DNA of 64,000 nucleotides from Rhizobium sp. BK399 (GCF_014194695.1 NZ_JACIAH010000008.1:186001-250000), one strand, 5' to 3'; counted from the first letter of the stretch, positions 35,166-44,548 are shown. Notes: a model not told the origin generated them from the letters alone. Translations and numbers: made by a program.

Positions 35166-36167
35166 ATGACGATTTCAGATACGACCGTCAAAACCCAGTC
35201 GCAGTCACGTGGCTCACTCCTCGTGATGCTTAGCCGCTATGGGACATTCGTTGCCTTCCTCGCCCTCATACTATTCAACATCGTTGTTACCCCGAATTTC
35301 CTGTCCTGGCAAACCCTGAACGTGAATCTGACGCAGGTAGCGACCATTGTGATCGTTGCGACAGGCATGACGCTTGTCATTGCCACAGGAGGGATCGACC
35401 TTTCGGTTGGGTCACTGATGGCGATATCGGGAGCCGTGGCTCCCATGATCTTCATGGGTACGTTGTTTAGGATCGAAAGCTCGGAATTGGCTGTCGCGCT
35501 TGCCTTCATCATCCCCCTCCTGATCGCGATGGCGCTTGGGTGGTTCAATGGCTTTCTGGTCACGCGGTTCGCGATCCAGCCAATCGTGGCGACTCTTGTG
35601 CTCTTCATTGCTGGCCGCGGTATTGCGCAGGTCATCACCAACGGAAATCTGCAGGTCTTCAAGAACGAAGCTTTTCAGTTCATTGCGATGGGCCGTGTCG
35701 CCGGAATCCCGACCCAGGTCGCCCTGATGCTTGTCGTTGCTGCGCTTGCCTTCTGCCTGATCCGTTTCACGGTCATTGGTCGCCAGATCATCGCCGTTGG
35801 AGGCAACGAGAAGGCGGCGCGCCTGACCGGTATTCCCGTCCGCCACGTCAAGACTGTCGTATACATCATAAGCGGAGGCCTGGCTGGTCTCGCCGGGTTG
35901 ATCGTCGTGGCTCGCAATTCAGCGAGCGACGCGAACCTTGTTGGCATGGGTATGGAGCTCGATGCCATCGCCGCGGTGGCAGTCGGTGGCTCGCTGTTGA
36001 CGGGCGGAAGAGCCAATATCATTGGCACCCTGCTTGGCGCCCTCGTGATTCAGCTGGTGCGCTACACGCTGCTCGCCAATGGTGTTCCTGACGCGGCCGC
36101 CCTGATCGTCAAGGCGGCGCTGATCATTATTGCCGTGTTCATTCAGCAGCGCGCCCACAAGTCCTGA
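35166..36167 (+). CDS. ytfT: Sugar ABC transporter permease (YtfT type)
   Basis: A 333-residue CUT2 permease with 8-10 hydrophobic segments. The BPD_transp_2 motif MTLVIATGGIDLSVGSLMA is near residue 64 and LVGMGMELDAIAAVAVGG near residue 255. Two adjacent permease genes, as here, is the YtfT/YjfF arrangement rather than the single RbsC type. Confidence 0.9.
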   Translation: MTISDTTVKTQSQSRGSLLVMLSRYGTFVAFLALILFNIVVTPNFLSWQTLNVNLTQVATIVIVATGMTLVIATGGIDLSVGSLMAISGAVAPMIFMGTLFRIESSELAVALAFIIPLLIAMALGWFNGFLVTRFAIQPIVATLVLFIAGRGIAQVITNGNLQVFKNEAFQFIAMGRVAGIPTQVALMLVVAALAFCLIRFTVIGRQIIAVGGNEKAARLTGIPVRHVKTVVYIISGGLAGLAGLIVVARNSASDANLVGMGMELDAIAAVAVGGSLLTGGRANIIGTLLGALVIQLVRYTLLANGVPDAAALIVKAALIIIAVFIQQRAHKS

Positions 36168-36179
36168 GGAGATGAATTG

Positions 36180-37181
36180 ATGCTATCTGCGATTTTCAGA
36201 CCATTGGTGCCGAAGTCATCCGGAGACCTTGCGCGGTTTGGGGTTGTCGTTGCGCTTTTTACCCTTATTGTTTTCGGGGCGCTGCGTTATGAAAACTTCC
36301 TTTCACCGTTCAACATACTGACATTCCTCAGATACAATTCGATGTTCGCGCTGATCGCCCTTGGGATGGCATTTGTGATCATGACCGGCGGCATCGATCT
36401 GTCTGTTGGGGGAGTGGCAGCGCTGGCAAGTGTCGTTTCGGCGCTCCTGTCTCCTTATCATTGGATAGCTGGACTTGCCGGCGGCGTCGCCGCTGGTCTT
36501 GCCGTCGGACTGCTGAACGGGCTTGTCATCACCCGCATGCGGATTCAACCCTTCATCGCGACGCTTGCGGCGATGCTGGCCGCCTATGGAACGGCGCTGC
36601 TTCTTGCCGACAACCAGTCAGTAGCGGTTTCCTATGATACTGGCTTCACCACGATCGGACAGGACGACTTGCTTGGCTTTCCGATCCCCGCCTGGATTGC
36701 CGTCGCCGCCTATGTTGTCGGCTGGTTGTTTCTCGAGCGTCGGCCATCCGGACGGCATGTTCTGGCGATCGGCGACGGAGAAGTGACCGCAGCACTCATG
36801 GGGCTGAAGGTGGAGCGGACGCTTCTGGCTGTCTACGCCAGCTCAGGCTTGCTTGCCGGTCTTGCCGGTGTGATCCTCGCGGCACAATTTGGCGCGGGGC
36901 AGCCAACAGAAGGTGTGGGCTGGGAACTGTTTGCAATCGCCTCGGTCGTTGTCGGCGGCACCCTCCTGACTGGCGGGGCGGGTTCCGTGGGTGCAACACT
37001 GGCAGGTGCGCTGTTGCTTGGCATGGTATTCAACGTGCTCAATTTCGAAAATGGGCTGGGCTGGATCTCCTTGTCTGCCTACTGGCAATCGGTGATCCGT
37101 GGGCTGTTTCTGCTCGTGGTCGTGGTGCTGCAGGCAAGGCTGACGGGGCGCGGCGAAAAGGCACCCGTCAGCGAAACCTGA
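36180..37181 (+). CDS. yjfF: Sugar ABC transporter permease (YjfF type)
   Basis: A 333-residue CUT2 permease, partner of the preceding one. It carries AFVIMTGGIDLSVGGVAALA near residue 62 and a second core segment WELFAIASVVVGGTLLTGG near residue 250. The ATG at 36180 is used, with GAGGAG upstream; a TTG directly before it is also in frame. The pair would form the heteromeric membrane channel of the transporter. Confidence 0.9.
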   Translation: MLSAIFRPLVPKSSGDLARFGVVVALFTLIVFGALRYENFLSPFNILTFLRYNSMFALIALGMAFVIMTGGIDLSVGGVAALASVVSALLSPYHWIAGLAGGVAAGLAVGLLNGLVITRMRIQPFIATLAAMLAAYGTALLLADNQSVAVSYDTGFTTIGQDDLLGFPIPAWIAVAAYVVGWLFLERRPSGRHVLAIGDGEVTAALMGLKVERTLLAVYASSGLLAGLAGVILAAQFGAGQPTEGVGWELFAIASVVVGGTLLTGGAGSVGATLAGALLLGMVFNVLNFENGLGWISLSAYWQSVIRGLFLLVVVVLQARLTGRGEKAPVSET

Positions 37182-37205
37182 CCTGGAACAGATGGAGAGT
37201 GGCGT

Positions 37206-37343
37206 ATGTCGTTCTTTTCCCTGGAGATCGAAACCTTCTACGAGCGGCCGAGCATGTCGAACGATACAAATTCGAGCTTGATGCCGATGTCTTCGGAAAT
37301 GACAGTGCCGATTGCGCCCAAAATCGTTCGTTATCCAGCCTGA
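37206..37343 (+). CDS. Short 45-residue frame after the transporter operon
   Basis: An ATG at 37206 with GGAGAG six bases upstream opens a 45-codon frame (MSFFSLEIETFYERPSMSND...) 24 bases after the yjfF-type stop. It has no recognised domain, signal peptide or membrane segment. The good ribosome site suggests that a real gene once started here and is now truncated, or that this is a genuine small protein. The 157 bases from its stop to 37500 hold nothing else recognisable. Confidence 0.35.
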   Translation: MSFFSLEIETFYERPSMSNDTNSSLMPMSSEMTVPIAPKIVRYPA

Positions 37344-37500
37344 GGGCCGAACGATTCCGCAGATGTAGCGCCGATGTTTCCTCGGTCACTGCGTGCCTCG
37401 GCGTTCGAAATGTTCAGCTCCGTCAGAAGCGCTCTCCGTTGAGGGACCGACGTCGTTCATCAGGCCGAATTTCTGCCCTGAGAATGGGCGACGAACGACG

Positions 37501-38526
37501 TCACGAGATATCAACCGGCTTGGACCGCAGCCGGTTGACCGTTGCCAGGTCGGCACGTCTGCAAAGCTGGGGCGGCAGGCCGCGCATGATCAACTCGGCA
37601 TCGGCGACCGCCATCGAGCCCAGCGCATAGAGTGCGTCACGCGTTCCACCGGTCCTGTGGGCGGAGAGCAGGATTCCGGGTGTCTTTCGCACTGGATCGT
37701 CCAATGCCACCGGCTCTTGCGGGAAGACATCGGTGGCGACCCGGATATGGCCGGATCCAGCCGCCGCAATCATTGCCGGGAAATCGACAACCGCTGCCCG
37801 GCTCATGAGGAGGAAGGCTGCTCCCTTCTTCATCATGGCGAATTCAGGCTCGCCGAGAAAGGATTGGTTTTCGCTGGTAACGCTTGCAAATACGAAAACC
37901 AGTTGGCTTGCGGAGAGCAGGTCTTCGAGACTGCTCGGCATGCAATCCGCGGTCGTAATAACCTCTGCGGGAAGCCATGGGTCAAAGACGCGAACAGGGT
38001 TCTTGAACGGGCGGATCAGTTCTCTGAACTGGCGTCCGAGATCGCCGAAGCCGATGATGCCGACGGGGGCCCCTGCAAAGCGGAAGGTGCCTTCGTTGCC
38101 GGCAAGGCCATACTGTTCGCGTCCAGCACGGAAGTCCCTGTCCGCCTCGGTAAACCCACGCGCGAGGTCAAGCCCCAGCCCCAATGCTGCCTCGGCAACC
38201 GGCGAAGCGAAGGCAGCTGCAGGTGTGATAACCCAGATGCCACGCTCGACGCAGGTCTTGTAGTCGATGTTTGGAAGGAAATTGCTCTCGACATTTATAA
38301 TTGCCTTGAGCCTTTGAGCACGGTTAAGGCGCGCCGTGTGCATATCCGTCTGTCCGAAGATAAGGACGGTCTCGGGAAGCAGATCGTCGATCTGTTCGGC
38401 GGACATCGGTTTGTCCTCCGAGATGACAAGTTCGCCGAGCTGTTCCAGGCGGTGTCGCACGCCTGGCTCCATGATCAGGTCGAGTGTTCGCGGCAATGGG
38501 TCTACCAAGATCACGTCGCGGGGCAT
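37501..38526 (-). CDS. D-isomer-specific 2-hydroxyacid dehydrogenase
   Basis: A 341-residue NAD-dependent dehydrogenase. The N-terminal half forms the catalytic domain, the cofactor motif GIIGFGDLGRQF is near residue 150, and the active-site Arg (VFVFASVTSENQSFL region), Glu (FPQEPV) and His (LSAHRTGG) segments are visible. It may act on a sugar-acid or phosphoglycerate-like substrate. The ATG at 38526 is preceded by GAGGAG; the frame is open 30 codons further upstream. It converges on the CUT2 operon and might process its product. Confidence 0.88.
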   Translation of the reverse strand: MPRDVILVDPLPRTLDLIMEPGVRHRLEQLGELVISEDKPMSAEQIDDLLPETVLIFGQTDMHTARLNRAQRLKAIINVESNFLPNIDYKTCVERGIWVITPAAAFASPVAEAALGLGLDLARGFTEADRDFRAGREQYGLAGNEGTFRFAGAPVGIIGFGDLGRQFRELIRPFKNPVRVFDPWLPAEVITTADCMPSSLEDLLSASQLVFVFASVTSENQSFLGEPEFAMMKKGAAFLLMSRAAVVDFPAMIAAAGSGHIRVATDVFPQEPVALDDPVRKTPGILLSAHRTGGTRDALYALGSMAVADAELIMRGLPPQLCRRADLATVNRLRSKPVDIS

Positions 38527-38747
38527 GATGTTCTCCTCTTCCTCCAAGGTAGTTACCACGCATCGAGTTGACAAACACCCAAGATCGCCTGGTTCCTTAC
38601 CGGCGCCAGGCGACATGATACGATGAGCGCCAGGCGATCAGGTATGGCTAGACGCGCGACGAACGCGAACGCAATCAGCTGATGTCATCGACGGTAGACC
38701 AGCGGTAGGGAATTACTTACGCTACTTCTGCGGCGGCTTTTTCCGGG

Positions 38748-41597
38748 TCATGGAGTGTGGCGTTGTTTGACGTTCGGGAACTCCTTTTTGCCACTAATGA
38801 CCTGCTCCTGGTCCATGACGCTGTTGAGATTGAAAAGCCACGCCAGAGGCTCGGACATGGTCTGTTGAGGAAACCATTTGTAAAACAGGGCTTCCGCCCC
38901 GGCGCGATGTGAAAACAGCTCGTAGATCCGATGCTGAACGAAAGCGAAGAGAGCCATGTCCTGCGTGGCGATCAACAAGGCATACGGCTCGTATGTAAAG
39001 GACTGGAACGGGTCTCGCACATCCGTGCAGCTTCGCCCTGCCGCTCTCCAGGCGGCCAGCTTTCCCAGGATGATTTCACGGTCGCCAAAATATACCTTGT
39101 CCCGGTCTGTATTGCTGCAGAACCACTCGATGAGCTGATCGTGATCCTGCATGGGACAAAGGACATAGGCGGGGATGGCCGCACCGATCTCCTTGAGCGA
39201 TTTCGTCGGCTCAGGGTCCCGGCTTCTGACAGCTGTCATTTCAGCGCGGCACTCCGTCGGCTGTCCCGTGAAGCAATCCGGGGTCTTGCCTGAGGACCCC
39301 AGCCTCAACGCGTCCACTGTGCACGCTTCCTTCGCAACCCGTTCGGCGGTCGAGTTGCCGAGATAGCCGACCTCGACGTCGCGGAACCTTCGAACGGAGC
39401 GCCAGAGATAGGACACCCCCGACACGAAGACGATGGGTGAAAAGACGCCTGCACCCGTCCGCTCGGGGTCGTCGAGACGAACCGTGACCGCGTCGCAGAG
39501 GACATCCACTTTCCTGTCTCCCAGCTCGGGCAGTGGTTGCCTCATGGCGGAGAACCGGTTCCTTCCATTGATGGGGACCTGGATCAGCTGATAGTCACTG
39601 TTGTCAAAGATCTCGTAGCAAAGCTCGGCAAGATAACCGAGATATGGCCTTTTTTCGTTGTTACCGTCCGGCGGAGGAAGGTAGGAGAACGGGGGGATAT
39701 CTGTCCTGAACCCGATGACAATTTCCCGCGTGTGCGCCGATGAGGCGCTTGAAACAAGAAAGATCGCGCAGGCAAGCAGCACTGCGACACCTGTCGCGGC
39801 GATTTCCTGCGCCTTGCCGAGGATCTTGGACCTGCGCAGACGGCGCGGCGCCAATCCAAGGACAGAGAAGAAGACTGTAAGTGGCATCACGATGAGGTCA
39901 AGTGTGCTGTAATAGGCAAAGCACGTCTCCAGGTCGTGACCCGACAAAGACACGACCTTCAATATTGAAGCGGGTTGCGCCGGACTCCCCACCATGCACG
40001 GTTGCGAAACAGTGATACTGGCGAACACGATCAGATAGACGAGGGTCACGAGCGCGCCACACGAGGCAAGGCCAAGAATGACGGAGAAGCGCGGCGGTCT
40101 GTCCGGTGCCCTTACCGAGTTGATGAAGCAGAAGGCAATGATGGCAACCGGCGTAAGCAAAAGATAGTAGAGAAGTGCACCCGTCCAGCTCCCTGATCCG
40201 AAGAGGCTTTGCCACATCTGGGAAACGTTGCTGGCCGGCAGCGCCGAATAGAGCATTGCAACGAGAGTCATTCCGCTGGCCGCCACAGCGAAAGCGCCAA
40301 TTGCACCGGAGATCGTCGCCCACGCGACGCTCTTGTTGAGCGGAGATTCCGATAGGCCGGTGCCGTAAACAACGCTGACAAAAGATGCGACGACAGTCGA
40401 CGGCAGCCACACCAGCAGGAAGACCTTTGCTGTTTCGAGCGCCGCACTCATGGCCACCGCCTGATCAGTGAGCGGAACCGAGGAAATGAGCGGGTGCCAT
40501 TGCGCCCGTATTACGAGGAAGTATCCGACGAAGACGATCACGAACCCGTAGAGCGGCAATCCGGTCGCCGCCATCTCGCGTTTGTCGACCACTTTCTCGA
40601 TGATGCTGTCTCTTAGGCGGCCGGGCTTCATCTTGTCGAAGCGAGAGCCATACTCGCAGTAAATGGCCATGATCAAGGAGAACCGATCCCGAAGATCTTC
40701 GAGCAGGCGGGTGTTGTTCAATAACCGCTTTTCGAGATCCTTGATCCGGTCCTCGTCTGCCGTTGACCGGTCTGGCGTCCTCGCCGGATCGGTCAGATAC
40801 TGGAAATCCGTCAGGGCATTCTCGGCCTCGTCGCGGACGTTTCGTTCATACTCGTTCAGCTTTCTTCGGATTTCGGGGTCGGACCATTCCACGTGTTCTT
40901 CATATGACCAATGGACGACGTATTTGAGGTTTCGCTCCAACGCAAAAAAGCTGTTGAGTTTCGGACCGAGAACGCGCTGCGCAAGCGCTGACGCCTTACG
41001 ACGACTGTCATCGGATGGAGCACCATCGATCAGCGTCTTTATGCGGATTGTCTTTTCCTTGAGACGAGTCGGAATGCCTACCACCTCATGGGAGAACCGG
41101 CGTAGCCAGTTTTCGGCGGGAACCAGTGGATTGATCAGAGGAGCAAAACCCGAGATACCAAGCGCCAGAAAGAGGGGCCACTTCCAGGAGTCGAATTCGA
41201 TGGTCCCCATACCAATCTGCAGACCGGAAACATTGAGTGCGTCAAAGAGCTGGACGATCACCCGCCCAAAGAACGCAAGCGTCGCATAAATGAAGATCAG
41301 GGATATGCAGTATATCGCGTAGGCCCGCCTCAGCGAGAAACTGTCCTTCAGGTTCCAGATCGTCAAATCCCTGAAGTCGCGAAACGCGCTTGCATTGACG
41401 TCGTAGGTGGGTTCTGAAAATCGCTTCCAGGCAAACGCACAAATCAGAGCGCACCCAGCTGCGAAGGCTAGGACGAACTGGCCGGTTACCGCGATGCCAA
41501 CGAACGGAAAATCCCTACGGCTCCCTGGTACAAGCAAACCAAATTGCCATAATGAATCGGGAACCGTCGATGGCCAGTACGCGGATTTTGAGTACAC
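38748..41597 (-). CDS. Polytopic membrane protein with C-terminal solute-binding domain
   Basis: A 949-residue protein that I cannot name. About ten membrane segments are visible, near residues 33-57, 93-113, 140-160, 347-365, 392-415, 427-450, 472-493, 505-530, 565-583 and 601-620. Residues 165-345 form a charged, helix-rich soluble region with coiled-coil character (DRIKDLEKRLLNNTRLLEDL). After the last segment, from about residue 625, comes a type-3 solute-binding-protein fold (EIVIGFRTDIPPFSYLPP, DVLCDAVTVRLDDPERTGAGV, VGYLGNSTAERVA), as in amino-acid-binding proteins, here tethered to the membrane and presumably periplasmic. Translation seems to start at the GTG at 41597. A 41-residue secreted-peptide gene lies 32 bases upstream on the same strand, and the SGNH-caspase gene is divergent. 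A ligand-gated channel or sensor is a guess. Confidence 0.75.
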   Translation of the reverse strand: MYSKSAYWPSTVPDSLWQFGLLVPGSRRDFPFVGIAVTGQFVLAFAAGCALICAFAWKRFSEPTYDVNASAFRDFRDLTIWNLKDSFSLRRAYAIYCISLIFIYATLAFFGRVIVQLFDALNVSGLQIGMGTIEFDSWKWPLFLALGISGFAPLINPLVPAENWLRRFSHEVVGIPTRLKEKTIRIKTLIDGAPSDDSRRKASALAQRVLGPKLNSFFALERNLKYVVHWSYEEHVEWSDPEIRRKLNEYERNVRDEAENALTDFQYLTDPARTPDRSTADEDRIKDLEKRLLNNTRLLEDLRDRFSLIMAIYCEYGSRFDKMKPGRLRDSIIEKVVDKREMAATGLPLYGFVIVFVGYFLVIRAQWHPLISSVPLTDQAVAMSAALETAKVFLLVWLPSTVVASFVSVVYGTGLSESPLNKSVAWATISGAIGAFAVAASGMTLVAMLYSALPASNVSQMWQSLFGSGSWTGALLYYLLLTPVAIIAFCFINSVRAPDRPPRFSVILGLASCGALVTLVYLIVFASITVSQPCMVGSPAQPASILKVVSLSGHDLETCFAYYSTLDLIVMPLTVFFSVLGLAPRRLRRSKILGKAQEIAATGVAVLLACAIFLVSSASSAHTREIVIGFRTDIPPFSYLPPPDGNNEKRPYLGYLAELCYEIFDNSDYQLIQVPINGRNRFSAMRQPLPELGDRKVDVLCDAVTVRLDDPERTGAGVFSPIVFVSGVSYLWRSVRRFRDVEVGYLGNSTAERVAKEACTVDALRLGSSGKTPDCFTGQPTECRAEMTAVRSRDPEPTKSLKEIGAAIPAYVLCPMQDHDQLIEWFCSNTDRDKVYFGDREIILGKLAAWRAAGRSCTDVRDPFQSFTYEPYALLIATQDMALFAFVQHRIYELFSHRAGAEALFYKWFPQQTMSEPLAWLFNLNSVMDQEQVISGKKEFPNVKQRHTP

Positions 41598-41629
41598 CCT
41601 TGCGACTTCCTCGCAAACGTTGGTTCAGC

Positions 41630-41755
41630 CTAGCATTGTTGTTGCTGTGGATTGCATGGACCGGCCAGCGCAATGGACGGGTGCAGGCCCATCGAGCCTG
41701 TCATGGCCAGAGCCAGCGCAAAGGCAGCCACAATAAACAAAGTCTTCTTTGTCAT
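41630..41755 (-). CDS. 41-residue secreted peptide
   Basis: A short gene with a strong ribosome site, GGAGGG six bases before the ATG at 41755. The product has a basic N-terminus (MTKKT), a hydrophobic core (LFIVAAFALALAM) and a signal-peptidase-like site IALA/GP, which leaves a mature tail of about ten residues, GPCNPQQQQC, with two cysteines that could form a disulfide. The stop at 41630 is 32 bases before the start of the large membrane protein, so the two are probably cotranscribed. It may be the ligand, a pro-peptide or a small periplasmic partner of that protein. Confidence 0.65.
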   Translation of the reverse strand: MTKKTLFIVAAFALALAMTGSMGLHPSIALAGPCNPQQQQC

Positions 41756-42637
41756 TTGCGTCCCTCCACATTCGTATTACGGGAATGTGCGCGATAGTAG
41801 TATCTTAGGCCCAATATTGTCTAAATTCAACCATCTATGGTAGGCTAATCGTTGGAATCATTTACTTCAACAGTCGTGCCTTCCGAATGTTAGCGGACGC
41901 TGAATATACTGCTTGCCACCTCTACATTGCGGTGTATCATTGCGGGAATGCAACGCGAGCTTGGCTGCATTTCATCATTGCCAATAGCTCGACAGGTTGG
42001 CAGTCCAATTCTCTGATAATCTTCGCTTGAGCCGGATCGGCTGTCTCAGGTTGCTTTTCTTGGCTAACCTGTCGTGGTGGTCATGGCGTTGATGCGCCGC
42101 ATACTTTTGTCCGCTCGCGTTGCCTGGGGGGCGTGATAGTGAGCATCCTTGATCGCGTTTCTACAGAGCCGAGAGTCCTGATAGATGGCGCGCACCTTTG
42201 CAATTATGTCCATTTGCCAATCGTTCGGCCCCTCCCCGCCGGACACGCTGCCTGCCAACGTGTCATCTGCTCGCGTAAAATGCCCGCACCGGTTGGGTGG
42301 GAGCGACGACATCGGAACGGCAAAGGTGTTTTTACGACTGGGCCGTCCGCCTCAGCGTCGGCATCCGTTCACGGTCGATGCCCGACCGCAACGATAGCCC
42401 TTTTCGTTCTTCCGCTCGCAGGAGGCGTCGGAACGTCCGTTGCAAAGGCCTGAACGGAGACCAGCACGTGGCTCGATCCAGAGGCGATGGCGGGGCCAGT
42501 CAGGTTCGACGAGTTTTTGATGGATGCATCATGCGGCCGGTTCCCAACCCGACCCGATCTGAGAAGCGAACCTGCTTCGCGAATCCTAAGCCGGATCCGA
42601 GCGACCAGGCCCGCGACATTGCCAGAGGAGAAAGTCC
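41756..42637. other. Long divergent intergenic region
   Basis: This 882-base region separates the secreted-peptide/membrane-protein unit from the SGNH-caspase gene. No frame in it gives a recognisable protein. Close to the peptide gene, CACATTC (41767-41773) and GAATGTG (41783-41789) form an inverted repeat that overlaps its ribosome-site region. The first 300 bases are more AT-rich than their surroundings, as expected for promoters. No tRNA, IS end or CRISPR repeat was seen. Confidence 0.5.
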
Positions 42638-44548
42638 ATGCCTTCCAACGGAAAAATATCTCTTGAAGAACTCAATCGCCGGCTTGCCGACGCATCTCTT
42701 TCGGACGAGGAACTCGCCCGGTATTTTCTGGTTGATGAAGACCGATCTGGTCCCTTCAACCCGGTTCTGACCGTGAACCCGGACACGGTCAGCGTGCCGC
42801 AAACGGCAGAAGGCACGGAGCGGAGTGCGGCACTGCTCAACAGTGCCAATTTCATCGCGCGCCTGCGCAGGCATTTCGCGTTCAATGCCCGCGTGGGAAG
42901 CGGAAGCTACCGGGGGCCGATCCTTGTCTCGGAAGGAGACAGCTGGTTCCAATATCCCTTCAAGCTGGAAGACGTCATAGACGACCTGATGCAGGACTAC
43001 GCAGTCTTCAGTCTGGATGCCGCTGGTGACACACTGTCAAACATGTTTCGCGAAGCCGAATATCTGGACGCGATTGCCAATACCGGAGCCTCGATCTTCC
43101 TGTTCAGTGGCGGCGGCAATGATGTCGTTGCTGGCGGAAACCTGGCCGCACACCTATTCGACTTCGACCCGGCAAAATCGCCGGCCGCGCATCTGCGTCC
43201 TTCCTTCAATCTCATCCTCGATGAAGCGATAGGGATATACTCGAAACTGGTCAGGCAGGTCGCCCAGAAGTTTCCGAACGTTCATATTGTCTGTCATGGA
43301 TATGACTACGCAAGGCCTGCGAATGGGCCCTGGATCGGCAAGCCCATGGCATCCAGGGGCATCACCGATCCTGAGCTTCAGCGGGCAATCGCTCGGGTGA
43401 TGATCGATCGCTTCAACGAGAGACTTGGTCTCCTGCAGTCCACGTCAGCAAGGCTCCACTATATCGATTGCCGCAACACGGTGCCGGCAGATGAATGGTT
43501 TGACGAGCTCCATCCGACAAACGATGGCTATAGGAAAGTTGCCAAAAAGTTCGCGACCGTCATCGAGCAACTAAAGCCGAGGACCAGAGATGTCGATTAC
43601 AGGGCTAATAAGGCGCGGGCTGCGAGGGCAACTGAAACCAGCAGTGCCCGTCCTGCAGTGCGACCGTCAAGGGCGGTTCCACAGAGTGCTAGGCCCAGTG
43701 ACGGTCCTCGCGGCATCGCGCTTCACATCGGTCTGAATGCCATCGATCCTGCTCATTATGCGGGATGGGCCGGCCCATTGAATGCCTGCGAATTCGATGC
43801 ACAGGACATGCATGAGATTGCCATGGGCCTGGGATACGACGCGACCCTCCTGCTCACGGAAAATGCGACACGCGAAAACGTTACCAAAGTATTCAAGAAG
43901 GCGGCGCAGGAGCTGAAGGAGGGTGATATCTTCTTCGTCAGCTATTCGGGCCACGGTGGCCAGGTTCCCGATTTCAATGGCGACGAAGAGGATGGCGTCG
44001 ACGAAACCTGGTGCCTGTTTGATGGCCAGCTTATTGACGATGAGCTTTATCAGTTCTGGTCAAAATTCAGGCCCGGTGTCCGGGTTCTGGTGGTTTCGGA
44101 CAGCTGCCACAGCGGTACCGTCATCAGGGCAGTCGTTCCCGACGCCACTACCGATGTCGCTGTTGTCAGCAGTCCGCTGGCACGGGCGATGCCCATCAAC
44201 ATCGCCAGTCGGACGTTCCGGCAGAACCGCGACTTCTACAGCAAGCTCGGAAGTTCGCTCTCCAGCGTGGAAGCGCAAAGTGTCAAGCGCGCCACCGATA
44301 CACCGATCTCGTGCAGTGTCCGGCTGATGTCCGGATGCCAAGATAATCAGGTGTCGCTCGACGGCCCCGGGAATGGTGCGTTTACCGCGGCTTTGATCAG
44401 CGTGTGGGACCATGGCCGCTTCAGCCGCGACTATGCGGCCTTCCATGCTGCGATCTTGAGGAAGCTGCCGGAAACGCAATCTCCCAATCACTGGATGATT
44501 GGTCCGAAGAACCCCGTGTTCGATGCCCAGTCGCCTTTTGCGATCTGA
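42638..44548 (+). CDS. SGNH hydrolase fused to a caspase-like (C14) peptidase
   Basis: A 636-residue two-domain protein. Residues about 90-312 are an SGNH/GDSL hydrolase with all blocks: the nucleophile S102 in SEGDSWFQ, G130 in DAAGDT, N161 in GGGND, and D289 with H292 in FDELHPTNDGY. A basic, low-complexity linker (about 313-357) leads to a caspase-like domain (about 358-625) with the catalytic H439 in SYSGHGGQ and C490 in VVSDSCHSGT, plus GCQDNQVS and GAFTAAL. There is no signal peptide, so it is probably cytoplasmic. AGAGGAGA precedes the ATG. Bacterial C14 peptidases (metacaspase/orthocaspase-like) often serve as effectors in signalling or defence. Both active sites look intact. The role of the hydrolase domain is unknown. 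Confidence 0.88.
   Translation: MPSNGKISLEELNRRLADASLSDEELARYFLVDEDRSGPFNPVLTVNPDTVSVPQTAEGTERSAALLNSANFIARLRRHFAFNARVGSGSYRGPILVSEGDSWFQYPFKLEDVIDDLMQDYAVFSLDAAGDTLSNMFREAEYLDAIANTGASIFLFSGGGNDVVAGGNLAAHLFDFDPAKSPAAHLRPSFNLILDEAIGIYSKLVRQVAQKFPNVHIVCHGYDYARPANGPWIGKPMASRGITDPELQRAIARVMIDRFNERLGLLQSTSARLHYIDCRNTVPADEWFDELHPTNDGYRKVAKKFATVIEQLKPRTRDVDYRANKARAARATETSSARPAVRPSRAVPQSARPSDGPRGIALHIGLNAIDPAHYAGWAGPLNACEFDAQDMHEIAMGLGYDATLLLTENATRENVTKVFKKAAQELKEGDIFFVSYSGHGGQVPDFNGDEEDGVDETWCLFDGQLIDDELYQFWSKFRPGVRVLVVSDSCHSGTVIRAVVPDATTDVAVVSSPLARAMPINIASRTFRQNRDFYSKLGSSLSSVEAQSVKRATDTPISCSVRLMSGCQDNQVSLDGPGNGAFTAALISVWDHGRFSRDYAAFHAAILRKLPETQSPNHWMIGPKNPVFDAQSPFAI

Noticed and set aside
41756..42637. 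Possible mobile-element scar or CRISPR-like array in the long gap
   Set aside because: No terminal inverted repeats, target duplications, transposase pieces or regularly spaced repeats could be found by reading.
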